Positions 55,297 to 63,404 of a DNA stretch of 64,000 nucleotides are shown piece by piece. The translations under genes and the position numbers were made by a program. Source of the stretch: VXOI01 sp965197575 (GTDB taxonomy: Bacteria > Chloroflexota > Dehalococcoidia > Lucifugimonadales > UBA3495); assembly GCA_965197575.1 (NCBI GenBank), contig OZ240214.1, positions 3,410,001 to 3,474,000 of the forward strand, in the 5' to 3' direction. The notes beneath the pieces were generated by a model that saw only the letters and a list, made by a program, of their open reading frames with translations, was not told the DNA's origin and did not search any database. Numbering within the stretch: position 1 is the stretch's first letter; every line of letters begins with the position of its first letter.

Positions 55297-55965
55297 CTAG
55301 AGGAGGTTCCACCTGGGGTTGGCGTCAACTTCGGCTTGGAGCCGTTCTAGGATCCAGTCCCGGATCGAGCCGTCCAAGTAGAAAGTCGGCTTGATCAGGT
55401 CGCTTTCGTCGGTAATCATACCTTCCGCGAGGGCGGCCTGCGCTGCCCGTGTACCGGGGCGGACGCGGACTCCCACGCGCAGATTGGCCAGGGCGGGCCG
55501 GATTCCCTTGAGGAATTCCAACTTGGTCTCCACCGTCTCGGCCGTCTCACCGGGCTCGCCGAAGTTCTGGGATATGACGTAGTTCAAGCCTGTGGCGTCG
55601 CATCGTTGGCAGATGTCATTGAGCGGCTCAAGCCGCGCATCCAGCGGCCCGTCGTCCAGGCTCTCCCCGGCGATGCCTTTCATAATCACGAGCCCTGAGC
55701 CTGCCTGTTTCATCAGGCTCAGAACCTCTTCATCGCAGGCGTCGGGCACGGGGGCCAGGTAGCTGTTCCAGCGGAACCTTCAGGTCTTCCTCGATCAGCG
55801 TCCGGCAGAGCGCCTTGGCGTGAGGCATGGGAACGTTGAAGCCTGAGTCTATGAAGAAGACCTTGCGCACGCCGAACCGGTCCTTCATCTGCTGGACTTC
55901 CTGGACCACGTCCTCGATGGGCTTGAGGACTCGCCAGATTGTGGGATCGTTGCCAACCTCTATGG
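55297..55965 (-). pseudogene. radical-SAM enzyme, C-terminal fragment, frameshifted
   Basis: Minus strand: RVLKPIEDVVQEVQQMKDRF, RKVFFIDSGFNVPMPHAKAL and, after a -1 shift near 55768, WNSYLAPVPDACDEEVLSLM, GSGLVIMKGIAGESLD, GVRVRPGTRAAQAALAEGMI, ending NPRWNLL. The layout (FIDxxFN, later VRPGT) resembles B12-dependent radical-SAM proteins. The CxxxCxxC cluster is in the missing N-terminal part. It abuts an opposite-strand dehydrogenase fragment. Confidence 0.65.
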
Positions 55966-56546
55966 AGTGGGAAAAGCTGTCGTCCAGCTTGGTGACAATG
56001 CCGATCCCGAAGCCGGCCTGCTCGACGCGCTGCGGTTTGTAGTTGGCGACTTCAGCCAGGTGTCATCGGTGGTTAGCACTCAGGCGTCCCAGTGGTACGA
56101 GGTCGATACCGACCAGATGGTGGACGTCACCTCTCCAGACAACATTCTGGTTAGCGGCAAGCTCGCCTCGGGAGGCGTGGCGTCGGTGCATATCGCCAGT
56201 AACCCCTTTGCCGGCAGCGGCTACCGAATGGAGATATACGGGCGGGAGGGGACACTGATCGCATCGTCCGGCGAGTCCCCCCAACCACGACCGAGTCCGG
56301 CTGCAGGGGGCGCAGGGCAGCGACCAACTGGAAGACCTGCCGATTCCGCCCCAATACACCTTCGTGCTCGAAGGAATGCCCCACGGCGCGGCGTACAACG
56401 TGGGCCAGATGTACTACCAGTTCGGCCGCGGCATCCGCGAGGGCGAAGGGTGTCAGCTGGACTTCGACGAGGCCGTCCGGCTGCACCGGTTCATCGACTC
56501 TATCCAGGAGGCCTCGGACCAGAGCCGCGAGGTCGCCGTTAGGTAA
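55966..56546 (+). pseudogene. Gfo/Idh/MocA oxidoreductase, C-terminal fragment, frameshifted
   Basis: Forward frame: LDALRFVVGDFSQVSSVVST, VDVTSPDNILVSGKLASGGV, ASVHIASNPFAGSGYRMEIY and GREGTLIASSGESP. After a shift at the C6 run 56278-56283 it continues PPNHDRVRLQGAQGSDQLED, PHGAAYNVGQMYYQFGRGIR and FDEAVRLHRFIDSIQEASDQ, ending at TAA 56544-56546. This is the GFO/IDH/MOCA C-terminal domain. The Rossmann part is lost at the junction with the radical-SAM relic. Confidence 0.72.
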
Positions 56547-56562
56547 CCGAGAGCCCCCGGTC

Positions 56563-57080
56563 TCAGGACCCGGTCCACTCGAACCAAGGTTGGCAAAGCG
56601 GACGAACACGGTCCCAAACGGCGCGGCCAGCGGGCCGTTGGCCGCCAATATGGCGATCGTGTGTTGAGCGCCGGGGGTGGCGTCGCTGGAAACCTGGACC
56701 CGTTGAGCAACGTTGAATCCCTGAACGGTACCCCTGTCGCGGTTGCATTCGCCGTCGATCCAGATTTCGCCGTAGTCGTCGACGCAGGTCTCAAACTGGA
56801 CGCGCATCCCGTTGGTAGGGCGGCCGTTGACCGTCTCAGGGATGGTGATGGTGGTCCGGTACCAGGCGAAGGTAAAGCCGCTGGAGATCCCCACAGACAG
56901 GTCCTGGCACGTTTCCCAACCGGAGTCGTCGTAGCCGGGTAACCGGCACGGGCTGCCCTCTCCGTTGGCTACCAGCCCCTCGTTTTCCTGACCGGGCACA
57001 AAACCAATGGCGTATTTCCAGGTAGCATTAGTGGCTGCCTGTCCTGCCGCGTCTCCAATGTTGATGGTTGCTCTTGGCAT
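56563..57080 (-). pseudogene. beta-sandwich (SMP-30/LRE-associated) protein, frameshift at 3' end
   Basis: About 172 aa: MPRATINIGDAAGQAATNAT, GFVPGQENEGLVANGEGSP, DYDDSGWETC-type block, FTFAWYRTTITIPETVNGRP, VQFETCVDDYGEIWIDGEC and LAANGPLAAPFGTVFVRFAN. It resembles a galactose-binding-like jelly roll. One base appears lost in the last codons: relatives likely end FEWTG, which here is in the other frame (to TGA 56565-56563). If the shift is real, the frame would run on for another 130 residues of antisense sequence; the fold itself is complete, so it may still function. Confidence 0.6.
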
Positions 57081-57229
57081 ATCTTCTCACCTGTTCACTA
57101 GGTTGCATTGCTGGTCGAGCAGATTAGTAACACTTCGCCCGGAGTTTGGCAAATCCGGGATGGTCTGGCAGCAGTGATCTGTGCTTTAATGGGCCTGCGC
57201 CGAGCTATTCCTTGGGGGAGGTACGCATC

Positions 57230-57877
57230 GTGGTCGAGAAGAAGGGTACCGCTATCATGGTGGTCTACACCGATGTGGCCGTCGAGCATGACGCCGACTT
57301 CAACGCCTGGTACAACTATGAGCACTTGTCCGAGCGGCTGAGCAACCCTGGATTTCTGGATGGGGCCCGTTATGAAGCCCTGCGGGGCGGGCCCAGATAC
57401 CTGGCCGTTTACGAACTCGAATCGGCGGAAGCCCTGCAGTCGGATGAATATCTGCGCCAGCGGGCCAACCCAACCGACTGGTCGAAGCGGGTGTCGCCCC
57501 TCATGGCCGCGGGAGGGATGGTCCGTAACGTATACACTCAGATCTATCCCGCCGAAAGCGACCCGCATACGTTGGGCCGTGGAATGGCGCCCGCGCTCCA
57601 GATCGGACGCATGGACGTGCCGCCGGAGATCGAGGACAAGTACAACTACTACTACGATAACGTGCGGACGCCGGGCAATCTGAAGATCCCGGGATGTATG
57701 CAGGTCCGCCGGTATCAGTCCGTCGAAGGTTGGCCCAAGTACCTGACCATGTATGAGTTCGAACACGAGAAGGTGCCCGAGACCCTGGCATGGGAAAACC
57801 AGCGCGGCCAGGACGCGATGCACGAATACATCGGAGGTACCTACGGTCACGCTTCGGGTTCACCCCGCGCGTTCTGA
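57230..57877 (+). CDS. EthD-like / DUF4286-type tandem ferredoxin-fold protein
   Basis: 215 aa. Two similar halves, each a dimeric alpha-beta barrel-like unit: MVVYTDVAVEHDADFNAWYN with HLSERLSNPGFLDGARYEAL, and later YDNVRTPGNLKIPGCMQVRR with GWPKYLTMYEFE. Such proteins are linked to monooxygenase or decycling steps, but no activity can be assigned. I chose GTG 57230 because GGGGGAGG lies eight bases ahead; the frame opens 28 codons earlier without a signal. It is the first gene of a forward operon of catabolic type. Confidence 0.72.
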   Translation: MVEKKGTAIMVVYTDVAVEHDADFNAWYNYEHLSERLSNPGFLDGARYEALRGGPRYLAVYELESAEALQSDEYLRQRANPTDWSKRVSPLMAAGGMVRNVYTQIYPAESDPHTLGRGMAPALQIGRMDVPPEIEDKYNYYYDNVRTPGNLKIPGCMQVRRYQSVEGWPKYLTMYEFEHEKVPETLAWENQRGQDAMHEYIGGTYGHASGSPRAF

Positions 57878-57940
57878 CATCCGACCTGTTAGCTCGACCC
57901 CGCTAATTGAACGAGCGGTTTACCGCGAGAGGTGGCGGCG

Positions 57941-58360
57941 ATGCCTCGAAATTTGACCATTCAGGAGTCCCACGAATTTCTGGACAGCAAGCCTGGCTGG
58001 ATTGCGTTGACCACCATTGGGCCAGACGGGTATCCCCACACCGTGCCGCTGGGCTACTTTCGGCTGGGTGAGGACATCGTAATGGGAGTCCGGGGCAATA
58101 CCAGAAAGCTCAAGAACATCCAGGACAACCCGAAGGTGAGCCTGCTACTGGAGAGCGGCAAATCGAGGGGGGACATCAAGGGCTTGATGGTCCAGGGCAC
58201 CGCAACGGTGCATTCCGAGCCCTCCGATGCCCTGTACTTTGCCCGGGAAGCCGCGAAACTACGCGGTGTCCCTGAGCAGGAGCTTCCCACCGAGCCTCGA
58301 AAGGACGCGGTTTACATAAAAGTGACACCGCAACGGATCCGCTCATGGGACTATTCCTAG
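57941..58360 (+). CDS. PPOX-class (pyridoxamine-phosphate-oxidase-like) flavin/F420-binding protein
   Basis: 139-aa split-barrel protein: IQESHEFLDSKPGWIALTTI, GPDGYPHTVPLGYFRLGED, VMGVRGNTRKLKNIQDNPKV and SLLLESGKSRGDIKGLMVQG, ending TPQRIRSWDYS. The fold binds FMN or F420; the short length suits the F420-type group, in keeping with the LLM enzyme in the same operon. Start: ATG with GAGAGG upstream. Confidence 0.83.
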   Translation: MPRNLTIQESHEFLDSKPGWIALTTIGPDGYPHTVPLGYFRLGEDIVMGVRGNTRKLKNIQDNPKVSLLLESGKSRGDIKGLMVQGTATVHSEPSDALYFAREAAKLRGVPEQELPTEPRKDAVYIKVTPQRIRSWDYS

Positions 58361-58412
58361 CCGTTCCCGAATCGGGCGGACCGTCACGCAACCGACGCCA
58401 AGGGGGATAGAC

Positions 58413-59200
58413 ATGCCAAGACTGGAAGGAAAAGTTGCGCTGATCAGCGGAGGCGCGAGAGGACAGGGCGCAGTCGAAGCCAGGATGTTTGCCGGGGAAG
58501 GGGCTAAAGTTGTCATCGGAGACATCCTCGATGCCGAAGGGCAACAGGTGGAGGCTGAAATCAACGAGGGCGGCGGCGAGTGTGTTTACGTCCGGTTGGA
58601 CGTCACCAGCGAAGTAGACTGGCAGCAGGCCGTCGAGACCGCCGTTGGCCGTTTCGGCAAGTTGGACGTTTCGGCAAGTTGGACGTTTTGGTGAACAACG
58701 CCGGTATCGGCAGCCCTCGCGGGCCGGATGGCGAGCGGGTCCTCATCGAGACCCTGACCGAGGACCAATGGGACCGGACCCTGGACGTGAACGCCAAGGG
58801 AGTGTTCCTGGGCACCAAAGCGGCCATCCCTGAGATGCGCAAGGCGGGCGGCGGCTCTATCATTAACATCTCGTCGGTGGCTGGACTGGTCGGCGGGACC
58901 ACCTCAGCCTACGGCGCGTCAAAAGGAGCCGTTCGACTGTTCACGAAGGCGACTGCCATTCAGTACGCCAGGGAAGGTATACGCGCCAACTCCGTGCATC
59001 CCGGTGTCATCATCACCGCCATGACCGAGTCCATGCTGGCCGACGAAGAAGGACGGGAGATGAACCTGGCCCGGCACCCCATAGGCAGGCTGGGAGTACC
59101 GGAAGACGTTGCCTACGGGGTCTTATTCCTGGCCAGCGACGAGTCGTCCTTCATGACGGGAAGCGAGTTGGTAATCGACGGCGGGCTAACGGCCCAATAG
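58413..59200 (+). pseudogene. short-chain dehydrogenase (SDR), broken by a 17-bp duplication
   Basis: Classical SDR: MPRLEGKVALISGGARGQGA (NAD(P) motif), VRLDVTSEVDWQQAVETAVG, then after the damage VLVNNAGIGSPRGPDG, SIINISSVAGLVGGTTSAYG with the YGASK catalytic pair, and IRANSVHPG. Frame 1 stops at 58694; frame 2 carries on to TAG 59200. A tandem copy of gtttcggcaagttggac is the sole cause. Removing one copy gives VGRFGKLDVLVNNAG and a normal protein of about 256 aa. Confidence 0.88.
58651..58684 (+). repeat. 17-bp tandem duplication in SDR gene
   Basis: gtttcggcaagttggac at 58651-58667 and again at 58668-58684, identical. As 17 is not a multiple of three, the duplication shifts the frame in the middle of the SDR core. 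Confidence 0.95.
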
Positions 59201-59262
59201 CCGCCGGTCCTGGACTGATTCAAGAGCGACTGAGCGCAACAAATCAGACGAGGAGGTTGTCC

Positions 59263-60156
59263 GTGCCAATCGAACGGCTATCACCGGAGTTGGACAGGTT
59301 GGTATCAGCCGACCAGGAATTGGAGGAGCTGGGCAACGGCTACGAGGTTGCCGAAGGGCCCCTCTGGTGGCACGAAGCGGGGCACCTTATTTTTAGCGAA
59401 GTAAGGGGCAACAAACGATGGCAGTGGACTCCCGGCAGCGGCATCACCCTGTTGCAGGAATCGACCAACAACGCCAACGGACTGACCAGGGACCTCCAGG
59501 GCAGGATGATTCTCTGTGAAGGCGGCGCGGGAAGGGTGACGCGGATGGAGCCGGACGGTAGCATCACGGTGGTGGCCAACAGCTACCAGGGCATGCCATT
59601 GAACCGGCCCAACGACGTGGTGGTAAGGTCGTCGGACGGCAGCATCTACTTTACTAACCCCGGAGCGCCGAGCCCCGAATTTCCGCTGTCGTACTCCGGC
59701 GTCTACCGGGTTTCTGCGGACCTGGGTACAATTTCGCTATTGGTGTCGGACTTTGCCTTTCCAAACGGCCTGGTTTTCTCGCCTGACGAAAGCATCCTCT
59801 ACATCGCCGACTATCGTGGCGGAATGATCAGGGCGTTCGACGTGAACCCAAACGGGATGTTGAACCTGGCCAGCGACCGGGTGTTCTGCCAGCTTACCGC
59901 GCCCGTCCCCATCACCCCTTATGGCCCCGACGGAATGAAGGTGGACGTCGAAGGCAACGTCTACAGCAGCGGGCCCGGCGGCGTGTGGATCATAGACCCG
60001 GCGGGCAACCATCTGGGGACAATCCACACCGGGGCGCAGACGACCAACGTGGGTTGGGGCGGGGACGACTGGAAGACCTTGTTCGTCACAACCTTCGGTT
60101 CCCTGTACCGCATCCAGATGAAAGTCGCCGGAATCGCCGTGCCTGGCAACGGCTAG
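59263..60156 (+). CDS. SMP-30/gluconolactonase/LRE-family beta-propeller hydrolase
   Basis: About 297 aa. Six-bladed propeller with the family metal-site segments: EVAEGPLWWHEAGHLIFSEV (Glu), NANGLTRDLQGRMILCEGGA (Asn), LNRPNDVVVRSSDGSIYFTN (Asn) and SPDESILYIADYRGG with YGPDGMKVDVEGNVYSSGPG (Asp). It hydrolyses a sugar lactone or similar ester. GTG 59263 has GAGGAGG six bases ahead; TTG 59257 is an alternative. It lies 62 bases after the SDR, in the same operon. Confidence 0.88.
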   Translation: MPIERLSPELDRLVSADQELEELGNGYEVAEGPLWWHEAGHLIFSEVRGNKRWQWTPGSGITLLQESTNNANGLTRDLQGRMILCEGGAGRVTRMEPDGSITVVANSYQGMPLNRPNDVVVRSSDGSIYFTNPGAPSPEFPLSYSGVYRVSADLGTISLLVSDFAFPNGLVFSPDESILYIADYRGGMIRAFDVNPNGMLNLASDRVFCQLTAPVPITPYGPDGMKVDVEGNVYSSGPGGVWIIDPAGNHLGTIHTGAQTTNVGWGGDDWKTLFVTTFGSLYRIQMKVAGIAVPGNG

Positions 60157-60193
60157 ACTACTGGCTATCAACAAAGACGGAGGTGAAGTAGGC

Positions 60194-60652
60194 ATGGACG
60201 CAACCGGAGTCTCCCACATCGCCATTTGCGTGGCGGACATCGACCGGTCATTGGGCTTCTACCGGGATATCCTGGGTATGACCGTGGGGTACGACCGGAT
60301 TCAAGACACCACTACAGGCGGCCTCCCCCACGTGTATAAGCACTCACGGCAGACGCGCCGCCAGGTGCGTTTGGTCATCGGGGAGGGTGAGAACTGCCCC
60401 ACCATTACCATGACGACCCACCCCGGCGAAGACGCCGACGGGGACCCCATCAAGCTAGACCAAATCGGCCTTAGCCATTTTTCGATCTCGGTCTCCGACC
60501 TGAAAGGCCTGGCTGACGACCTGGCCTCTAAAGGCGTAGAGTTCGCCGGACCGCTGGAGTCCCGGCTCAATGCCCGGGGAGAGTTGACCAGCTTCTACGT
60601 TTACGACCCCGACGGCATCCTGCTCCAGTTCGACGCCGGCGGCGGAGGATAG
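60194..60652 (+). CDS. VOC-superfamily (glyoxalase/dioxygenase-like) protein
   Basis: 152 aa with the paired beta-alpha-beta-beta-beta units of the VOC fold: VSHIAICVADIDRSLGFYRD (metal His), VRLVIGEGENCPTITMTTH, IGLSHFSISVSDLKGLADDL (second His) and SFYVYDPDGILLQFDAG (Glu region). Likely a metal-dependent isomerase, lyase or ring-cleaving enzyme. Start: ATG with GGAGGTGAAG upstream; 37 bases after the SMP-30 gene. Confidence 0.87.
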   Translation: MDATGVSHIAICVADIDRSLGFYRDILGMTVGYDRIQDTTTGGLPHVYKHSRQTRRQVRLVIGEGENCPTITMTTHPGEDADGDPIKLDQIGLSHFSISVSDLKGLADDLASKGVEFAGPLESRLNARGELTSFYVYDPDGILLQFDAGGGG

Positions 60653-60670
60653 GAGAAGGGAGGCGGGGCT

Positions 60671-61660
60671 ATGGCCAGGCAAGGGATCGTGCTCTACCAC
60701 GGCATCGGCAGCGGCGGGGAGCTGAAGGAGTACGCCGAGACTGCCGAACGCTGCGGCTACGAGTCCTTGTGGGTCACCGAGCGGTATTTCCACGAGGAGA
60801 CCTTCTCCATGCTGGGTTTTCTGGCCGCCGCGACCCATGATATTAAGCTGGGCGTGGGAGTGGTCAACCCCTTTACGCGAAATCCGGCGCTGACCGCAAT
60901 GTCGGCGGCCACCCTCGACCGCATCTCCGGGGGGAGGTTCTTGCTTGGCCTTGGCAGGAGCGACAGTTGGGTGGTCCAGTACCGGATGGGGATACCGTAC
61001 CGCGACCCCCGTGCCAGCCTCAAAGAGACGGTTGAGACCGTGCGCGCCCTGCTGTCGGGCAGTCCTGTAACTTCCGAAGGAGGCCAATTCAATCTGGCCA
61101 ACGTGGGGCTTGCGACCTTGCCCGTACAAGACCGGCTCCCAATCTATCTCGCGGCGATAGGTCCCAGGGCGCTGCGGCTGGCGGGCGCGGTCGCAGATGG
61201 CGTGCTGCTAAACGCCTATACTCCCACAACCTACATCAGCTACGCCGTGGACGAAGTGCGGAGGGCCGCACGTGAGACGGGGCGTGACCCTGCCGACGTG
61301 GACATCGCTTGTATGTTAGTGGTGCGCCCGACCGACCACCCCGCGGGCATGTTGGAAAGCCTCAAGTCGCGGGTAGTGCGGCTGCTGGACGAACCCCACG
61401 TCGGTGAGATTTTGCTGGAGAAGGGTGGCTATGATCCGTCCATACTGCCCGCGCTCCGGGAGTCGGTGAATCAGGACGGTGGGCGGGACGCGGTCAGCCT
61501 CATAAGCGACGACATGGTGGACTCGTTCTACGTCGTCGGTCCGCCTGAGCGGTGCAAGGAACGGATCGAAGAATATCGCAGAGTTGGTGTCGACCTGCCA
61601 CTGCTGCTCCCCAGACTGGAAGACTACAAGCAGGTGGCCACGACGCTGGCAGTCACTTGA
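60671..61660 (+). CDS. LLM-class (F420-dependent) oxidoreductase
   Basis: 329-aa luciferase-like TIM-barrel enzyme, similar to methylene-tetrahydromethanopterin reductases: ELKEYAETAERCGYESLWVT, KLGVGVVNPFTRNPALTAMS, LDRISGGRFLLGLGRSDSWV, LPIYLAAIGPRALRLAGAVA and ADGVLLNAYTP, with a C-terminal PERCKERIEEYRRVGVDLPL block. The cofactor (F420 or FMN) is inferred. It is the last gene of the operon; its 3' end overlaps a convergent permease relic by eight bases. Confidence 0.9.
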   Translation: MARQGIVLYHGIGSGGELKEYAETAERCGYESLWVTERYFHEETFSMLGFLAAATHDIKLGVGVVNPFTRNPALTAMSAATLDRISGGRFLLGLGRSDSWVVQYRMGIPYRDPRASLKETVETVRALLSGSPVTSEGGQFNLANVGLATLPVQDRLPIYLAAIGPRALRLAGAVADGVLLNAYTPTTYISYAVDEVRRAARETGRDPADVDIACMLVVRPTDHPAGMLESLKSRVVRLLDEPHVGEILLEKGGYDPSILPALRESVNQDGGRDAVSLISDDMVDSFYVVGPPERCKERIEEYRRVGVDLPLLLPRLEDYKQVATTLAVT

Positions 61661-61886
61661 TGAGGCGGCGGTGCATGAAGAAGGACGCCACGCAGAGGGC
61701 CACAACCGAAATAGCCAATAGTTGGAGCGCCACAGCACCATTAACCACGTGAGGTCGCCCGATACCAGTCCCCTCGTCAGGGCCGCGGCGGGGGTCAGGG
61801 GAAATGCCCAGGAGAGCATCTTGACTGCGTGCGGCATGTAAAGGGCGGAGATGAAGTGGATCGTGCGGGTGGGTAGGCGCTGACAT
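61653..61886 (-). pseudogene. ABC-2-type permease, C-terminal fragment
   Basis: Minus strand: LPTRTIHFISALYMPHAVKM, LSWAFPLTPAAALTRGLVSG and DLTWLMVL, then after a one-base shift near 61735 ALQLLAISVVALCVASFFMH and RRLIK, stop at 61655-61653. This matches the last two helices of ABC-2 export permeases. The rest was removed by the ISNCY element on its upstream side. Confidence 0.65.
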
Positions 61887-61900
61887 TCGGCTGTCGAAGT

Positions 61901-63376
61901 TCAGCATAAATGTCCGTCCAACTGTTCGGCGGAAATGTCACCCGTTTGGTCTGGGATGGTATCAGATGGCGACGCTGTGGATGCGACCGGGGACCGGCGC
62001 GTCGGCGGACTTTCCGCATCAATGTATCTCCTTACCGTGTCTCTGTGGATTCCCAACTCCCTGGCCATCCCGCGAATGGACATCCCCTGAAGCTTGGCCT
62101 GCTGCACCGCCTTCCATCTCTCCTGCTGCAGAAAAGTCGGCTTCCGCGGTGATGCGGCTACCTGCAACCCGGCTACGTCCGGATCGTCAATTGCCGCAGC
62201 GTGAGCATCTTCTTGATCTGGCTTTGCGCCCGGCAGATCGAGAGCTGTAACCGAAGGTTTTGACGCGAGTTCGGGACCGGGAGTCGGGATGGTGGCAGCT
62301 GAGGAAGTCCCGTTGCGGCTTCGGAGAGATGCCGGACTGGGCGGCGCCTCCTGGGAAGCAATGATGCGTCCCTCATGCTGTAGCGACAGCCGGCCGTCCA
62401 GTCCATCCAGCACCACGACCACCGCTCCGGCGTAGCTGCGGCGTTGCTGAGTGGGCAGCAGCTGCAGGGTATGTCTGTAATACTTCACGGTGTTGTCCCG
62501 CGCCACTCTCCTACGGTGCTTGAAGCACAGGACCTGCTCCAAGGGCAGGTCCCGCTGCAAGGGCCGGAACGCCGGGTCGGGGCACTGGGCTGGAACCCCA
62601 AAACGCCGGTTGAATCGCGGCAGGAACTGCTGCAACACAGCCTTGGCCTGTTCAACAGTGGTTGCTCCTGCAAGCCGGAGCTCCGTAATCAGCCGGTCCC
62701 GGAAGGTCCCGGCTGTCCGTTCCACCCGCCCCTTTGCCTGGGGCGACAGGGCGAAAATCAGCTGTATCCCCAGCTCCTCCATGTCCCGGCCGAACTGGGT
62801 TGGCGTCCCGGCGGGCTGATATTCTGAACGGTGCTTGAAGACAGGATGGCGGTCGGTGTAGAGGGCGAGGGGAATGCCGCGGCGCCGGAGCAGGCCCTGC
62901 ATCAACAGGAAGTAACTTCTGGAATCCTCATGATCGCAAACCAGGGCGTTGACCACGCAGCCCGTGGCATCGTCCACCGCGAACAGGAGCGTGAACTGAG
63001 GTCCGTCTTCGCCCAGCCACCGGTGATAACTGCCGTCCATCTGGATCAGCATGCCCTCCCGGGGCATGCGCTGGCGGCGCACCCGGTGCTTGGGCGGGCC
63101 CCTCCGCCGCGGACTGCTGAGCCCAGCGTTGACCAGGATGCGCCGCAGCGTAGTCCGGCCCATGTCGAGACCCTCGCGTTCGCTGAGCAACTCTGAGAGA
63201 TGGGTGTGGTTGGCTCCCTCGTACACCGTGCGAGCCAGGTGAACCACCCTGCTCCTGGTCGCCTCGGGAATAGCGTTGGCCGGCTTGCGGCCCCGGTGGC
63301 CATGGGCAAGGGATGCAGCGCCGTTCTTCCGATAAGCCGCCAGTATGCGCCTGGTATGTCGCGGGCTCAATCCCAT
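61901..63376 (-). CDS. ISNCY-family transposase (N-terminus probably clipped)
   Basis: 491 aa. HTH MGLSPRHTRRILAAYRKNGA, a second helical region (TLRRILVNAGLSSPRRRGPP), rve-type DDE core with MLIQMDGSYHRWLGEDG (Asp), LALYTDRHPVFK (Asp) and LSPQAKGRVERTAGTFRDRL (Glu), and a C-terminal HTH MSIRGMARELGIHRDTVRRY. Relatives begin about 20-25 residues earlier with an HTH helix; here ISAs1-derived sequence lies directly upstream, so the start is probably lost. ATG 63376 is the first available. Element ends not defined. Confidence 0.82.
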   Translation of the reverse strand: MGLSPRHTRRILAAYRKNGAASLAHGHRGRKPANAIPEATRSRVVHLARTVYEGANHTHLSELLSEREGLDMGRTTLRRILVNAGLSSPRRRGPPKHRVRRQRMPREGMLIQMDGSYHRWLGEDGPQFTLLFAVDDATGCVVNALVCDHEDSRSYFLLMQGLLRRRGIPLALYTDRHPVFKHRSEYQPAGTPTQFGRDMEELGIQLIFALSPQAKGRVERTAGTFRDRLITELRLAGATTVEQAKAVLQQFLPRFNRRFGVPAQCPDPAFRPLQRDLPLEQVLCFKHRRRVARDNTVKYYRHTLQLLPTQQRRSYAGAVVVVLDGLDGRLSLQHEGRIIASQEAPPSPASLRSRNGTSSAATIPTPGPELASKPSVTALDLPGAKPDQEDAHAAAIDDPDVAGLQVAASPRKPTFLQQERWKAVQQAKLQGMSIRGMARELGIHRDTVRRYIDAESPPTRRSPVASTASPSDTIPDQTGDISAEQLDGHLC

Positions 63377-63404
63377 AGGTGTAGCCGCCAGGACGATTGC
63401 AAAG

